DNA of 51,354 bases from assembly GCA_040509755.1 (NCBI GenBank), contig JBEVKF010000111.1:1-51354 (forward strand), given 5' to 3'. How positions within the stretch are numbered: the first letter of the stretch is position 1; every line of letters begins with the position of its first letter. Shown here one piece after another: positions 33,033 to 40,861 of this stretch. A model generated the notes under the pieces. It made no database searches, had not been told where the DNA came from, and saw only the letters and a program-made list of their open reading frames with translations. The DNA comes from JACVRW01 sp040509755. Its GTDB lineage: Bacteria; Actinomycetota; Thermoleophilia; Solirubrobacterales; Thermoleophilaceae. Made by a program: the position numbers and the translations under genes.

Positions 33033-33035
33033 CCG

Positions 33036-33803
33036 TCAAAGACCGGGGACGTGGCGCACCGCGAAGCCTCCGGTGGGGCGCGCGGCGTCCTGCCAGCGCG
33101 TGCCCGCGCGACCCTGACCGCTGGTGTCGAAGCGCAGCCCGGCCACGATCATGAAAACGTGGCCGCTGTTCGCGTAGATCGTGATCCAGCGTCCGGGCCC
33201 CGGCCGCCCGTAGCCCGCCAGCAGGCCGGAGGTAAGCGGCCGGTCCAGCAGCCCCGCGCCGGCGAGGGCGAACGAGACCGACCCGGAGCAGTCGTACCCG
33301 TTGTCGCGCCAGACGCCATGGCCGCCGCCCCACTTGTAGGGGAACTTCGCGATCTGGTTGCCCGCCAGGATCACGCGCTTGACCGCCTCGGGCGCGTTCT
33401 CCGGCGCGATAGCGGTCCCGTCCCCGAGCACGCGCGCCCGCGGCCCGGTCTGCAGGTACGCGGTCGTGTTGAGGTACTGCTTGAAGCGCGACAGCGAGGC
33501 CCGGGCCTCGCGCAGCTCGGTGCGCACCTCGGCGTCGGTCGGCGCTCCAGGGCTGGGAGCATCCGCATTCGGGTCGCCCGTGTCCTCCGGCTCGGCGCCC
33601 GCGCCGCGCAGCTCCACCGCGCGTGCCTGCGAACCGGACCGTGGGAGCCCGTCGTCGAGGCGCTCGCGCGCCTTCGCGGCGGCCTCCGGCGTGAGGACGA
33701 CCTCCTGGGGGGAGTCGCCGCCGTCGCCCTCCCCCGCGCCGCAGCCGGCCACAAGAGCCACGCAGCAGGCGGTCAGAAACGCGGTGCGGAGGGCAGCTCC
33801 CAT
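33036..33803 (-). CDS. Lipoprotein with NlpC/P60-like cysteine peptidase domain
   Basis: A 255-residue exported protein. The signal AFLTACCVALVAGC ends in a lipobox (LVAGC, near residue 21). A disordered, acidic and Pro-rich linker (residues 25-110) leads to a C-terminal domain with FPYKWGGGHGVWRDNGYDCS near residue 160 (nucleophile Cys after Asp, as in YDCSGSV) and ANSGHVFMIVAGLRFDTS near residue 210 (catalytic His). This is the NlpC/P60 pattern of peptidoglycan peptidases, though divergent and without a recognisable third polar residue. It probably acts on the cell wall. Divergent from the PDPSGI-repeat protein. Confidence 0.82.
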   Translation of the reverse strand: MGAALRTAFLTACCVALVAGCGAGEGDGGDSPQEVVLTPEAAAKARERLDDGLPRSGSQARAVELRGAGAEPEDTGDPNADAPSPGAPTDAEVRTELREARASLSRFKQYLNTTAYLQTGPRARVLGDGTAIAPENAPEAVKRVILAGNQIAKFPYKWGGGHGVWRDNGYDCSGSVSFALAGAGLLDRPLTSGLLAGYGRPGPGRWITIYANSGHVFMIVAGLRFDTSGQGRAGTRWQDAARPTGGFAVRHVPGL

Positions 33804-33824
33804 CGATCTGGAACGATAGGGAGC

Positions 33825-34118
33825 GTGATTGAGAGAGAATCCAGGCCGCCCGACGTCCCCGGCGATCCCAGCGGGATCGACGAGCCGCACGACGTCCTGG
33901 CGGCCGACGAGTTCGGAATCGGAACCCGAGACGAGCGCCTGCCTCCGGACCCCTCGGGCATCCACGAGCCCCACGACGTCCTGGCCGCGGAGGAGTTCGC
34001 CATGCCCGCCGGCGCCGAGCCGCGCGACGAGCGCGGCGGTCCGGACCCGCGCACGCTCCTGCCGCTGCTCGCGCTCGCGGCGCTCCTGGCCTTTGTGCTG
34101 GTGCGGCGCCGCGGCTGA
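33825..34118 (+). CDS. Small membrane protein with duplicated PDPSGI-EPHDVLAA motif
   Basis: A 97-residue protein from GTG 33825 with a purine-rich ATAGGG ahead of it. Two near-identical units, GDPSGIDEPHDVLAADEF (about residues 13-30) and PDPSGIHEPHDVLAAEEF (about 42-59), are separated by an acidic linker. A C-terminal helix (LLPLLALAALLAFVLV) is followed by RRRG, giving a tail-anchored protein with the repeats probably in the cytoplasm. I know no family with this repeat. It overlaps nothing and is followed after one base by a ferredoxin gene, so a redox link is conceivable. Confidence 0.65.
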   Translation: MIERESRPPDVPGDPSGIDEPHDVLAADEFGIGTRDERLPPDPSGIHEPHDVLAAEEFAMPAGAEPRDERGGPDPRTLLPLLALAALLAFVLVRRRG

Positions 34119-34119
34119 G

Positions 34120-34353
34120 ATGGCCGGGCTCTCTCCGGAGAACCGCATCCAGATCACGGTCGACCGAGCCCTGTGCATCGGCTCGGGCGACTGCGTGGAC
34201 ACAGCGCCCGATGTGTTTCAGCTCGACGACGAGGACAAGGCGGTCGTGGTGGATCCCGACGGCGCGTCGCTCGACGAGGTGATCGACGCGGCCGGCAATT
34301 GCCCGGTGAGCGCGATCTTCATCGCCGGCGAGAGCGGCGACCTCTATCCCTAG
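34120..34353 (+). CDS. Small [3Fe-4S]-type ferredoxin
   Basis: A 77-residue ferredoxin. It has C-I-G-S-G-D-C (ALCIGSGDCVDTAPDVF, near residue 18) and a lone distal NCPVSAIFI near residue 62. The three-cysteine pattern, with Ser where a fourth Cys would sit, fits a single [3Fe-4S] cluster as in actinobacterial P450 or oxidoreductase partners. ATG 34120 follows the repeat protein by one base. The stop TAG shares CTAG with the convergent cupin gene. The electron partner is unknown; the nearby flavin monooxygenase uses NADPH and need not use it. Confidence 0.9.
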   Translation: MAGLSPENRIQITVDRALCIGSGDCVDTAPDVFQLDDEDKAVVVDPDGASLDEVIDAAGNCPVSAIFIAGESGDLYP

Positions 34354-34864
34354 TCGTACCGCGGCTTGTAGCCGCGCAGCCGCCCGAGGACCGCTGCCGC
34401 CGCGATCACCGGCTTCTGCAGCGCAACGGGCGGGCCGGCGAGGTAGCTCCTCGCACGGGTCGCGCGCAGCACGACAAAGAGCTGCAGGTCCGGAAACTCA
34501 CCCTGGTCATTCACGGTGTCCTGTTCCATGTGGTGGCCGAGCGATGAGATAAAGCACTCCGCGAACTCCGAGCCCGGCGACACCGTGTGGCGGAGACACA
34601 GGTCCTCGCCGGTCGCGTTGTAGTGGTTGCGGTGGGGCGTGCCCCGCGGCACCTCCACCGTCTCGTCGGCGGGAGCCTCGATCCGCCGGCCGGCCAACTC
34701 GACGTGGCGGTGCCTTCGAGGATTTCGTAGCGCTCGTCGAAGTCGAGGTGGATGTGTGCATCCGCCTTCCCGCTGTGGGGCTTCATCAGGCGCTCGAGGC
34801 TCATGTCGCCATCGGCGCTGTCGAGCGGGCGCATCCAGGCGCCGGTGCGAGGATTTGTGAACAT
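34350..34864 (-). pseudogene. Cupin-domain gene interrupted by a single-base frameshift
   Basis: Two overlapping frames together make one cupin of about 171 residues. The N-terminal half reads MFTNPRTGAWMRPLDSADGD, then KADAHIHLDFDERYEILEGT with the metal-type HIHLDFDE motif. The C-terminal half, in another frame, reads VELAGRRIEAPADETVEVPR and GTPHRNHYNATGEDLCLRH. The switch is needed around 34700-34712, and the total length of 515 is one base short of a whole number of codons. Either a real inactivating deletion or a base-calling error. The gene precedes the aldehyde dehydrogenase-monooxygenase group on the same strand, downstream in transcription. Confidence 0.72.
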
Positions 34865-34896
34865 GCGCCAGCTTTCGCGCTTGGCGCCGAGTTGGA

Positions 34897-36441
34897 TCAG
34901 CGGCGCTTGCGCCCGTACATCAGCTTGAGCATCCGCCCGATCAGCTTCGAACGCCCCCGCGAGTAGGGCAGCATGTGCAGGTCGCGCTTGGGGGCAAAGC
35001 GCGTGACGAGGAGCGACTGCCTCTTGGTGTACTTGCGGATGCCGTCGGCGCCGTGGCGCGAGCCGAGCCCCGACGACTTCCAGCCGCCCATCGGCAGCTC
35101 GAGCGCCACGTAGTTGATCTGGGCGTCGTTGACGGTCACGGCGCCGGCCTCGATTCTCCGGGCGAGGCGCTCGCCCTTGGCGACGTCCTTGGTCCAGACC
35201 GAGGCCGCGAGGCCGTACTCAGAGTCGTTCGCCAGCCGGACCGCCTCGTCCGCGTCGGCCACCTTCATGACCGGCAGCGTCGGGCCGAACGTCTCCTCGC
35301 GCATGCACGTCATGTCGTGGTCCACGTCGACCAGCAGCGTCGGCTCGTAGTAGTGGCCGTCGTCGTCGCGGCGATTGCCGCCGGCGAGCACGCGCGCGCC
35401 CTTGTCGACCGCGTCCTTTACGTGCGCCTCCACGATGTCGGACTGCGGTGGATGGATCATCGCGCCGAGATCGGTGCTGCCCGCCCCGCCGGGGGCACCT
35501 TGGCGCAGGCCGCGCACCCTGTCGGTCACGAGCTCGATGAACTCGTCGTAGATCGGCTCCTCGACGTACACGCGCTCGGTCGATATGCAGGTCTGGCCCA
35601 CGTTCTGCATCGAGTAGTGCACGGCGGCGTTGGCGGCGCGCTCGAGATCGGCATCGGCGCAGACGATCATCGGGTCCTTGCCCCCCAGTTCGAGCGAGAG
35701 CGGGGTGAGCGTCCGGGCGGCCCGCTCCATGACCTTCTTGCCGGTGGCGGTTGAGCCGGTGAACATGATGAAGTCCACCTCGTCGATCAGCGCGGCGCCT
35801 GTGTCGCCGAAGCCCGGGGCGACCTGGTAGACGCCGTCCGGGAGGCCGCACTCGCGCAGCGCTTCCCCCATCAGCATCGGCGAGAGCGGCGTAACCTCGC
35901 TCGGCTTGACGATCACCGCGTTGCCCGCCGCCATCGCGGGAATCGCGTCGCCGAAGGAGTTGGCAAGCGGGTAGTTCCAGGGACCGATCACGCCGACGAC
36001 CCCGACCGGCGCGTAGCGCACCCTCAGCTTGCGCCCCTTGACGAACGGCGAGGCGGTCCTGACCTTCTCCTCGGCGAGATACTTCTCGGCGTTCTTGGCC
36101 CAGAAGCCGAGCGCGCCCGCCACGTAGGCGATGTCGGCGAGCTGCGCCTCCTCCCACGCCTTGCCGGTCTCGGAGACGATCGTCTGGATGACGCGCTCGC
36201 TGTTGTCGATCATCCACTTCTGGGCGCGCTTGAAGACCTCGGCGCGACCCTCGAAGCCGAGCGCCTCCCAGCCCGGCTGGGCGGCACGGGCCGAGGCGAC
36301 GAGCTCGGGGATGCGCTCGGCGGTGACGATGTCCACGACCGCGACCACCTTGCCGGTTGCCGGGTTCTCGACCTCGATCTGCGTCGCGGGCGCGGTAGCG
36401 CCATTGGCCTGAACCTCGGGTGCGGTGGTCGATGAAGCCAT
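34897..36441 (-). CDS. NAD(P)-dependent aldehyde dehydrogenase
   Basis: A 514-residue aldehyde dehydrogenase oxidising an aldehyde to its acid. The cofactor region is YAPVGVVGVIGPWNYPLANS near residue 143, the catalytic Glu is in LSLELGGKDPMIV near residue 255, and the nucleophile Cys is in NVGQTCISTERVYVEE near residue 290. IREETFGPTLPV-type sequence (MREETFGPTLPVMKV) and the C-terminal GGWKSSGLGSRHG are present. The pattern resembles the succinate-semialdehyde/benzaldehyde-type group. A basic tail (YSRGRSKLIGRMLKLMYGRK) extends beyond the fold. It lies 30 bases after the flavin monooxygenase gene, suggesting joint breakdown of a ketone or aldehyde. Confidence 0.94.
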   Translation of the reverse strand: MASSTTAPEVQANGATAPATQIEVENPATGKVVAVVDIVTAERIPELVASARAAQPGWEALGFEGRAEVFKRAQKWMIDNSERVIQTIVSETGKAWEEAQLADIAYVAGALGFWAKNAEKYLAEEKVRTASPFVKGRKLRVRYAPVGVVGVIGPWNYPLANSFGDAIPAMAAGNAVIVKPSEVTPLSPMLMGEALRECGLPDGVYQVAPGFGDTGAALIDEVDFIMFTGSTATGKKVMERAARTLTPLSLELGGKDPMIVCADADLERAANAAVHYSMQNVGQTCISTERVYVEEPIYDEFIELVTDRVRGLRQGAPGGAGSTDLGAMIHPPQSDIVEAHVKDAVDKGARVLAGGNRRDDDGHYYEPTLLVDVDHDMTCMREETFGPTLPVMKVADADEAVRLANDSEYGLAASVWTKDVAKGERLARRIEAGAVTVNDAQINYVALELPMGGWKSSGLGSRHGADGIRKYTKRQSLLVTRFAPKRDLHMLPYSRGRSKLIGRMLKLMYGRKRR

Positions 36442-36471
36442 CTCGTCTCCTTGTCGAAAGGTGCTGGAAAC

Positions 36472-37827
36472 CTAGCCTCGCGCGAGTGCGGGGCGAGGCT
36501 CGACCGCGCGCGCCGGCAGCGCGCGCCTGACGCCCTGCGTGCGCTTGCGCTCCTTGGCGAGCACGCGCATGTAGGGGTAGTAGTCCACCTGGATCGTGTG
36601 CCGCGTGGAGGCGATGTAGCGCTTTCGCATCGCGGCCTGCTCGCTCTCGATCTCCTGCCTCATCTCCTCGGGGCCGGGCAGCGCCGCCTTGGCCTGGAAC
36701 AGGTCGGCGATCCACTCCGACTGGAGCTCGGCGATCGGCATGATGGCGCCCAACGGCTGCACCAGCCCGATGAAGTAGAGGCCGGGCCGCTGCGGATGGA
36801 CGACGCGCCGGAAGAGCGGCACGACGTTGTCCTCCACGTCGAGCACCTCGCTCGAGAGAAATGGGAAGGTGATGCGATAGCCGGTGCACCAGACGATCGT
36901 GTCGATGTCGACGCTCGTGCGGTCGACGAAATGCACCGTGGCGCCCTCGATGCGAGCGATGTTCGGCTTGGGAGCGACGCGCCCGTGTCCGATGCGCGGC
37001 AGCAGATCGGCCGAGATCGTGGGGTGCGCCTGGCCGAGCTTGTGGTCGGGCTTGGGCAGCCCGTAGTTCTCCATCGGGCCCTGGACGTGCTTGAGCTCGC
37101 GCATGAACAGCGCCCGCGTCACGGCAAACGGCAGCCGGCTCATCCACTTCGGGCCGACCTGGTCGGTCGGCGTGCCGGCGATGTACTTGGGCAGCACATG
37201 CGCGCCGCGGCGCATCGCCAGGTAGGTCATCTTCGAGACGCGCGAGGTTTCCACGGCGATGTCGGTGGCCGAGTTGCCGATCCCGAGCACGAGGACGTTC
37301 CTGTCGGCGAAGCGCTCATCCGGCACGCGGTAGTGGTGCGAGTGGATCTGCTCCCCGGTGAAGGTGTCCTGACCGGGGAACGGGGGTTCTGGAAGCTTGG
37401 GGTTCCAGTGGTGGCCGTTGGCGACCATCAGGGCGTCGTAGGTGTGTGAGCTGTTGTCGTCGAGCGTGACCTGCCAGCCGCCGTCGCGGCCGGGCTCGAC
37501 AGCGGACACCTCGGTGCGAAAGCGAATGCGGTCCCGAAAGCCGAAATGGTCGACGTAGTCGTCGAAGTACTTGGCTATCTGCGAGTGGTGCGGATAGTCC
37601 GGATAGTCCGCCGGCATCGGGTAGGTCGCGTACTCCATCATCTCGCGCGAGGTGTTGATGAAGAGCGAGCGGTAGGCGGACGACATGCCGTTGTCGTTGT
37701 CATAGCGCCAGTTGCCGCCCACCCCGGAGCCCTTCTCGAAGCAGTCGAAGTCGATCCCGCGCCCGTGGAGCACCTGGCAGGCCGCGATGCCTGACGAACC
37801 CGCTCCGATGATGCAGACCTTGGCCAC
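36472..37827 (-). CDS. Flavin-containing monooxygenase
   Basis: A protein of about 451 residues of the FMO/N-hydroxylase/Baeyer-Villiger superfamily. The FAD motif is CIIGAGSSGIAACQVL near residue 5, the NADPH motif is VLVLGIGNSATDIAVE near residue 190, and the FMO signature F-x-G-x3-H-x3-Y is visible as FTGEQIHSHHY near residue 165. Tyr rather than Trp at its end favours FMO over Baeyer-Villiger enzymes. WCTGYRITFPFLS is the family's C-terminal ATGY-like motif. GTG 37827 (MAKVCIIGAG) is preferred; a TTG lies 18 bases upstream. Paired with the aldehyde dehydrogenase. Substrate unknown. Confidence 0.92.
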   Translation of the reverse strand: MAKVCIIGAGSSGIAACQVLHGRGIDFDCFEKGSGVGGNWRYDNDNGMSSAYRSLFINTSREMMEYATYPMPADYPDYPHHSQIAKYFDDYVDHFGFRDRIRFRTEVSAVEPGRDGGWQVTLDDNSSHTYDALMVANGHHWNPKLPEPPFPGQDTFTGEQIHSHHYRVPDERFADRNVLVLGIGNSATDIAVETSRVSKMTYLAMRRGAHVLPKYIAGTPTDQVGPKWMSRLPFAVTRALFMRELKHVQGPMENYGLPKPDHKLGQAHPTISADLLPRIGHGRVAPKPNIARIEGATVHFVDRTSVDIDTIVWCTGYRITFPFLSSEVLDVEDNVVPLFRRVVHPQRPGLYFIGLVQPLGAIMPIAELQSEWIADLFQAKAALPGPEEMRQEIESEQAAMRKRYIASTRHTIQVDYYPYMRVLAKERKRTQGVRRALPARAVEPRPALARG

Positions 37828-37885
37828 CCGCGACGAGGCTACCAAGCCCTGGCTGGCTGGCCAGTTTCATTTGGGGTGCCGGGCC

Positions 37886-39616
37886 TCACCCGAACGTGAA
37901 CGCGTATCCGCTCACGCCGGGCGGGAAGCGCAGGGTCAGCTTCCGGTCCTGGACGTCGGGGAGGGACACGAGGCGGTAGAGGCGCTCCTCTGCGACGGTC
38001 GCGCGGCCGCCCGTCACATCGGCGCCGGCCTCGCCGCCGTTGACCGGCTTACCGTCGAGCAGCACCTCGACGTCGCGCGGGCGCTCGCCGCGCGAGCTCA
38101 ACACGAGAAAGACCTGGCGCGCGGTCACGCGGGCGTCCAGCTCGGCGCCGCTCACCGCCGTGGCCGACTCGCCCGAAACGTTCCAGGTACCCGAGAGCGC
38201 GAAGTGGACCGGCGGCAGCTCATCGACTCCCGGGTAGCGGCTCGTCCCTGGACGCAGCCCGGCGGGCAGGAAGCCCTTCGCGCGCTCGAAGCCGAGGTAG
38301 GTCTCTGGAGTCGCGAGGCCGGCCGACGCCGTCTCGACCCGTGCGCGTGCCGGAGCGCCCAGGCGATCGGACCCCGCCTCGGCCAACAGCGCGCGGATCG
38401 CCGCCTCGGTCTTGTCGTACTCGCCTTCGCCGAAATGCGCGTAGCGGACGCGGCCGCGCGAGTCGATCAGGTACTTGGCGGGCCAGTACTGATTCCCCCA
38501 CGCGCTCCAGGTCGAGAAGTCGTTGTCCTGGGCGACCGGGTAGCGCAACCGGTTCTGCATGATCGCCCGCTCGACGTTGCGGGTCTCGCGCTCGAAGGCG
38601 AACTCGGGCGTGTGCACCCCGACGATCGTCAGCCCCCTGTCGCGGTAGCGCCCATCCCAGGCGCGCAGATAGGGCAGCGTGCGGATGCAGTTGATGCAGG
38701 TGTAGGTCCAAAAGTCGATCAGGACGACCTTCCCGCGCAGTCCCTCCAGATCGAGCGGAGCGTTGGCCGGCGTGTTGAACCAGTGGCTGTTGCCGACGAA
38801 GTCGGGCGCCTTGCCCAGCACCGGGAGGCCCGCCGACGGCTCCCTGTCCCCGCCCTCTGCAAAGCGCGAGCGCCCGCGCAGATCGGCTAGGCGATTCTCG
38901 ACGGCGCCCGAGCGCTCGAGCCCACGGGTGGGGTTGGTTGCGAATGCCGGCAGCTCGTCGGCCAGGGCGGTCTGGAAACGAACGTCGAGATCGGCGGCCA
39001 CCGCCACAGCCGTGGCCACCATGATCGCCCCGAGCGTGCGTTGCACCATAGGACCACGCCCGGCCGCCCGCAGCCGCTCGATCAGCCGCCGCCCGCCGTA
39101 GGCGATCAGGAGCAGCACGACCGCGGAGCCGACCGCGTACCCGAGCGCGACGGCGACCAGCTCAGCGGAGGCGCCTTGCGTCGCGGAAACGGAGACCACC
39201 GCGGCGAGGATCGGCCCTGCGCAGGGCGCGTACACGAAGCCGAGGCCGCCGCCGACCACCAGGCCGGACCAGAAGCCGTCGCCACGCCCGCGCGGCCCAA
39301 AGCGCGCCAGGCGCGTGAGCGGTGCCTCGATCCGCGCGGCCACCGCGGGCACGAGCAGCGACAGTCCGAAGGCCAGCAGCACCACCACTGCGAGCGTTCG
39401 CACCACTCCGTTCGGCAGCCCGACGCCGTCGATCAACGAAGCCAGCGCCACGATGGCGATCGTGTGAGTGACGGTGAGGCCGACGATCACGCCGAGCGGG
39501 CGGCGACGGCCACCTGTGCCCGCCGATGCGAGGAGACCGGGCAGCACCGGCAGGACGCAAGGGGTGAGCGCCGTCCCCGCACCCGCCACGACCGCAAATA
39601 GGACCAGGAGGACCAT
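37886..39616 (-). CDS. DipZ-type fusion: CcdA membrane domain, thioredoxin-like domain, C-terminal beta domain
   Basis: A 576-residue three-part protein. Residues 1-215 are a CcdA-like electron-conducting membrane domain with two conserved Cys (ALTPCVLPVLPGLL and FVYAPCAGPILAAVV). Residues 270-420 are an extracellular TlpA/AhpC-type thioredoxin fold with C-x2-C in FWTYTCINCIRTLPYL and AHFGEGEYDKTEAAIR. Residues 440-576 are a beta-rich carbohydrate-binding-like domain (HFALSGTWNVSGESATAV). This is the mycobacterial DipZ architecture, carrying reducing power across the membrane to extracytoplasmic thiols. A single gene holds the whole relay. Extracellular clients are unknown. Confidence 0.93.
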   Translation of the reverse strand: MVLLVLFAVVAGAGTALTPCVLPVLPGLLASAGTGGRRRPLGVIVGLTVTHTIAIVALASLIDGVGLPNGVVRTLAVVVLLAFGLSLLVPAVAARIEAPLTRLARFGPRGRGDGFWSGLVVGGGLGFVYAPCAGPILAAVVSVSATQGASAELVAVALGYAVGSAVVLLLIAYGGRRLIERLRAAGRGPMVQRTLGAIMVATAVAVAADLDVRFQTALADELPAFATNPTRGLERSGAVENRLADLRGRSRFAEGGDREPSAGLPVLGKAPDFVGNSHWFNTPANAPLDLEGLRGKVVLIDFWTYTCINCIRTLPYLRAWDGRYRDRGLTIVGVHTPEFAFERETRNVERAIMQNRLRYPVAQDNDFSTWSAWGNQYWPAKYLIDSRGRVRYAHFGEGEYDKTEAAIRALLAEAGSDRLGAPARARVETASAGLATPETYLGFERAKGFLPAGLRPGTSRYPGVDELPPVHFALSGTWNVSGESATAVSGAELDARVTARQVFLVLSSRGERPRDVEVLLDGKPVNGGEAGADVTGGRATVAEERLYRLVSLPDVQDRKLTLRFPPGVSGYAFTFG

Positions 39617-39676
39617 TCGCTACATCATTCGCCAAGATCCCTGCCATCGGATGACAGAGTTGCCGCGAAAGGACCA

Positions 39677-40489
39677 ATGATGCCCACCGTCGAGGCCAAC
39701 GACCAGACCCTGTACTACGAAAGGCATGGGCAGGGAGACCCCCTGTTGATGGTGGCGGGCCTCGCGACCGACACCCTCGCCTGGGCGCTGCAGGTCCCGG
39801 CCTTCTCGGCCAAGTACGAGGCGATCGTCTTTGACAATCGCGACGTCGGCCGGTCGTCGATGTGCGAAGGCAGCTACGAGATCGCTGACATGGCCCAGGA
39901 CGCGCTTGCGCTCGCCGACGCTCTCGAGCTCGACACCTTCCACCTGCTGGGAGTGTCGATGGGCGGCGCGATCGCGCAGGAGATCGCGCTTGCGGCGCCC
40001 GAGCGCGTCCGCACCCTGACCCTCGCCGTGACGTGGCCGGCCGGCGGCGCCTGGGCGCGCTCGCTGTCTGAGACATGGGGCGCGCGCGTGCAGACGATGA
40101 CGCGCGAGCAGCGAGTCGACGAGCTTTTGCTGCTCAACATGTCGGAGGCCTTCTTCGAAAACGCGGACGGCGTTGCCTGGCTGCGCGGCCTGATGCTCGA
40201 GAACCCCAACCCGCAGCCGGCCGATGCGTTCGCCCGTCAACTCGACGCCTCGAGCCGGCACAACGCGCGCGACCGGCTGGAGTCGCTCTCGATGCCGACG
40301 CACGTGATCGGCGCCGAGTACGACATCCTCGTCCCGATCTGGAAGTCGCGCGACATCGCGGGGCTGATTCCGGCCGCCAATCTCACGGTGCTCGCCGGCT
40401 CTCCCCACGGCGCGAACCTCGAGCGCGCCGAGGATTTCAACACGGCGGTGCTCGAGTTCATCGAGGAGCGCGCGGGCGCCCCGGCCTGA
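39677..40489 (+). CDS. Alpha/beta hydrolase
   Basis: A 270-residue hydrolase. The oxyanion strand is LLMVAGLATDTLAWALQV near residue 24, the nucleophile elbow is HLLGVSMGGAIAQEIAL (G-V-S-M-G, near residue 95), the acid is in VIGAEYDILVPIW near residue 217, and the His is in LAGSPHGANLERAE near residue 245. The triad is intact. AAAGGA-like ribosome-binding sequence (AAAGGA at 39668-39673) favours the second of two adjacent ATGs (39680). It is similar to 3-oxoadipate enol-lactonase or bromoperoxidase-type hydrolases, but the substrate is not determinable. Convergent with the STAS gene. Confidence 0.9.
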   Translation: MMPTVEANDQTLYYERHGQGDPLLMVAGLATDTLAWALQVPAFSAKYEAIVFDNRDVGRSSMCEGSYEIADMAQDALALADALELDTFHLLGVSMGGAIAQEIALAAPERVRTLTLAVTWPAGGAWARSLSETWGARVQTMTREQRVDELLLLNMSEAFFENADGVAWLRGLMLENPNPQPADAFARQLDASSRHNARDRLESLSMPTHVIGAEYDILVPIWKSRDIAGLIPAANLTVLAGSPHGANLERAEDFNTAVLEFIEERAGAPA

Positions 40490-40498
40490 CGCGGCGGC

Positions 40499-40861
40499 TC
40501 AGCGGCCGTCGCTCGACAGCTGCGCGAGCGCCTCGCCGACCGTATCGTGGATCGGCGCCGCGCGGTCGAACTCGACGATCTCCAGCACCCGGAACACGGG
40601 TTCGCCGACGCGCGCGACGACGCGAAGCTCCTGGCGGCGGCTGTTGAGCCGCCGCGCAAGGCCGAACAGCATCGCGATGCCGCTCGAGTCGAGGAACTCG
40701 AGGGCGCTGAAGTCGACCACCAGTCCGCGAGCCGAGGTGGGCACGGCCTCGCCCAGGCGCTCACCGATGGAGGGAGCGCCGGCGATGTCGAGCTCGCCCG
40801 TCACGCGGGCGATCACGATCTCTCCCTGCATGTCGATGTGAAGTTCGACCAGATCGGTCAA
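40499..40861 (-). CDS. STAS-domain anti-anti-sigma factor
   Basis: A 120-residue SpoIIAA/RsbV-like protein. The strand order and the phosphorylation loop LVVDFSALEFLDSSGIAML near residue 48 are typical, with Ser at the expected site (LDSSG). In partner-switching systems the dephosphorylated form releases a sigma factor by binding the kinase/anti-sigma. Its ATG overlaps the stop of the upstream multidomain gene by four bases. That gene encodes both the likely kinase (HATPase) and phosphatase (PP2C), so substrate and both enzymes are one operon. The target sigma factor is not in the immediate neighbourhood. Confidence 0.92.
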   Translation of the reverse strand: MTDLVELHIDMQGEIVIARVTGELDIAGAPSIGERLGEAVPTSARGLVVDFSALEFLDSSGIAMLFGLARRLNSRRQELRVVARVGEPVFRVLEIVEFDRAAPIHDTVGEALAQLSSDGR

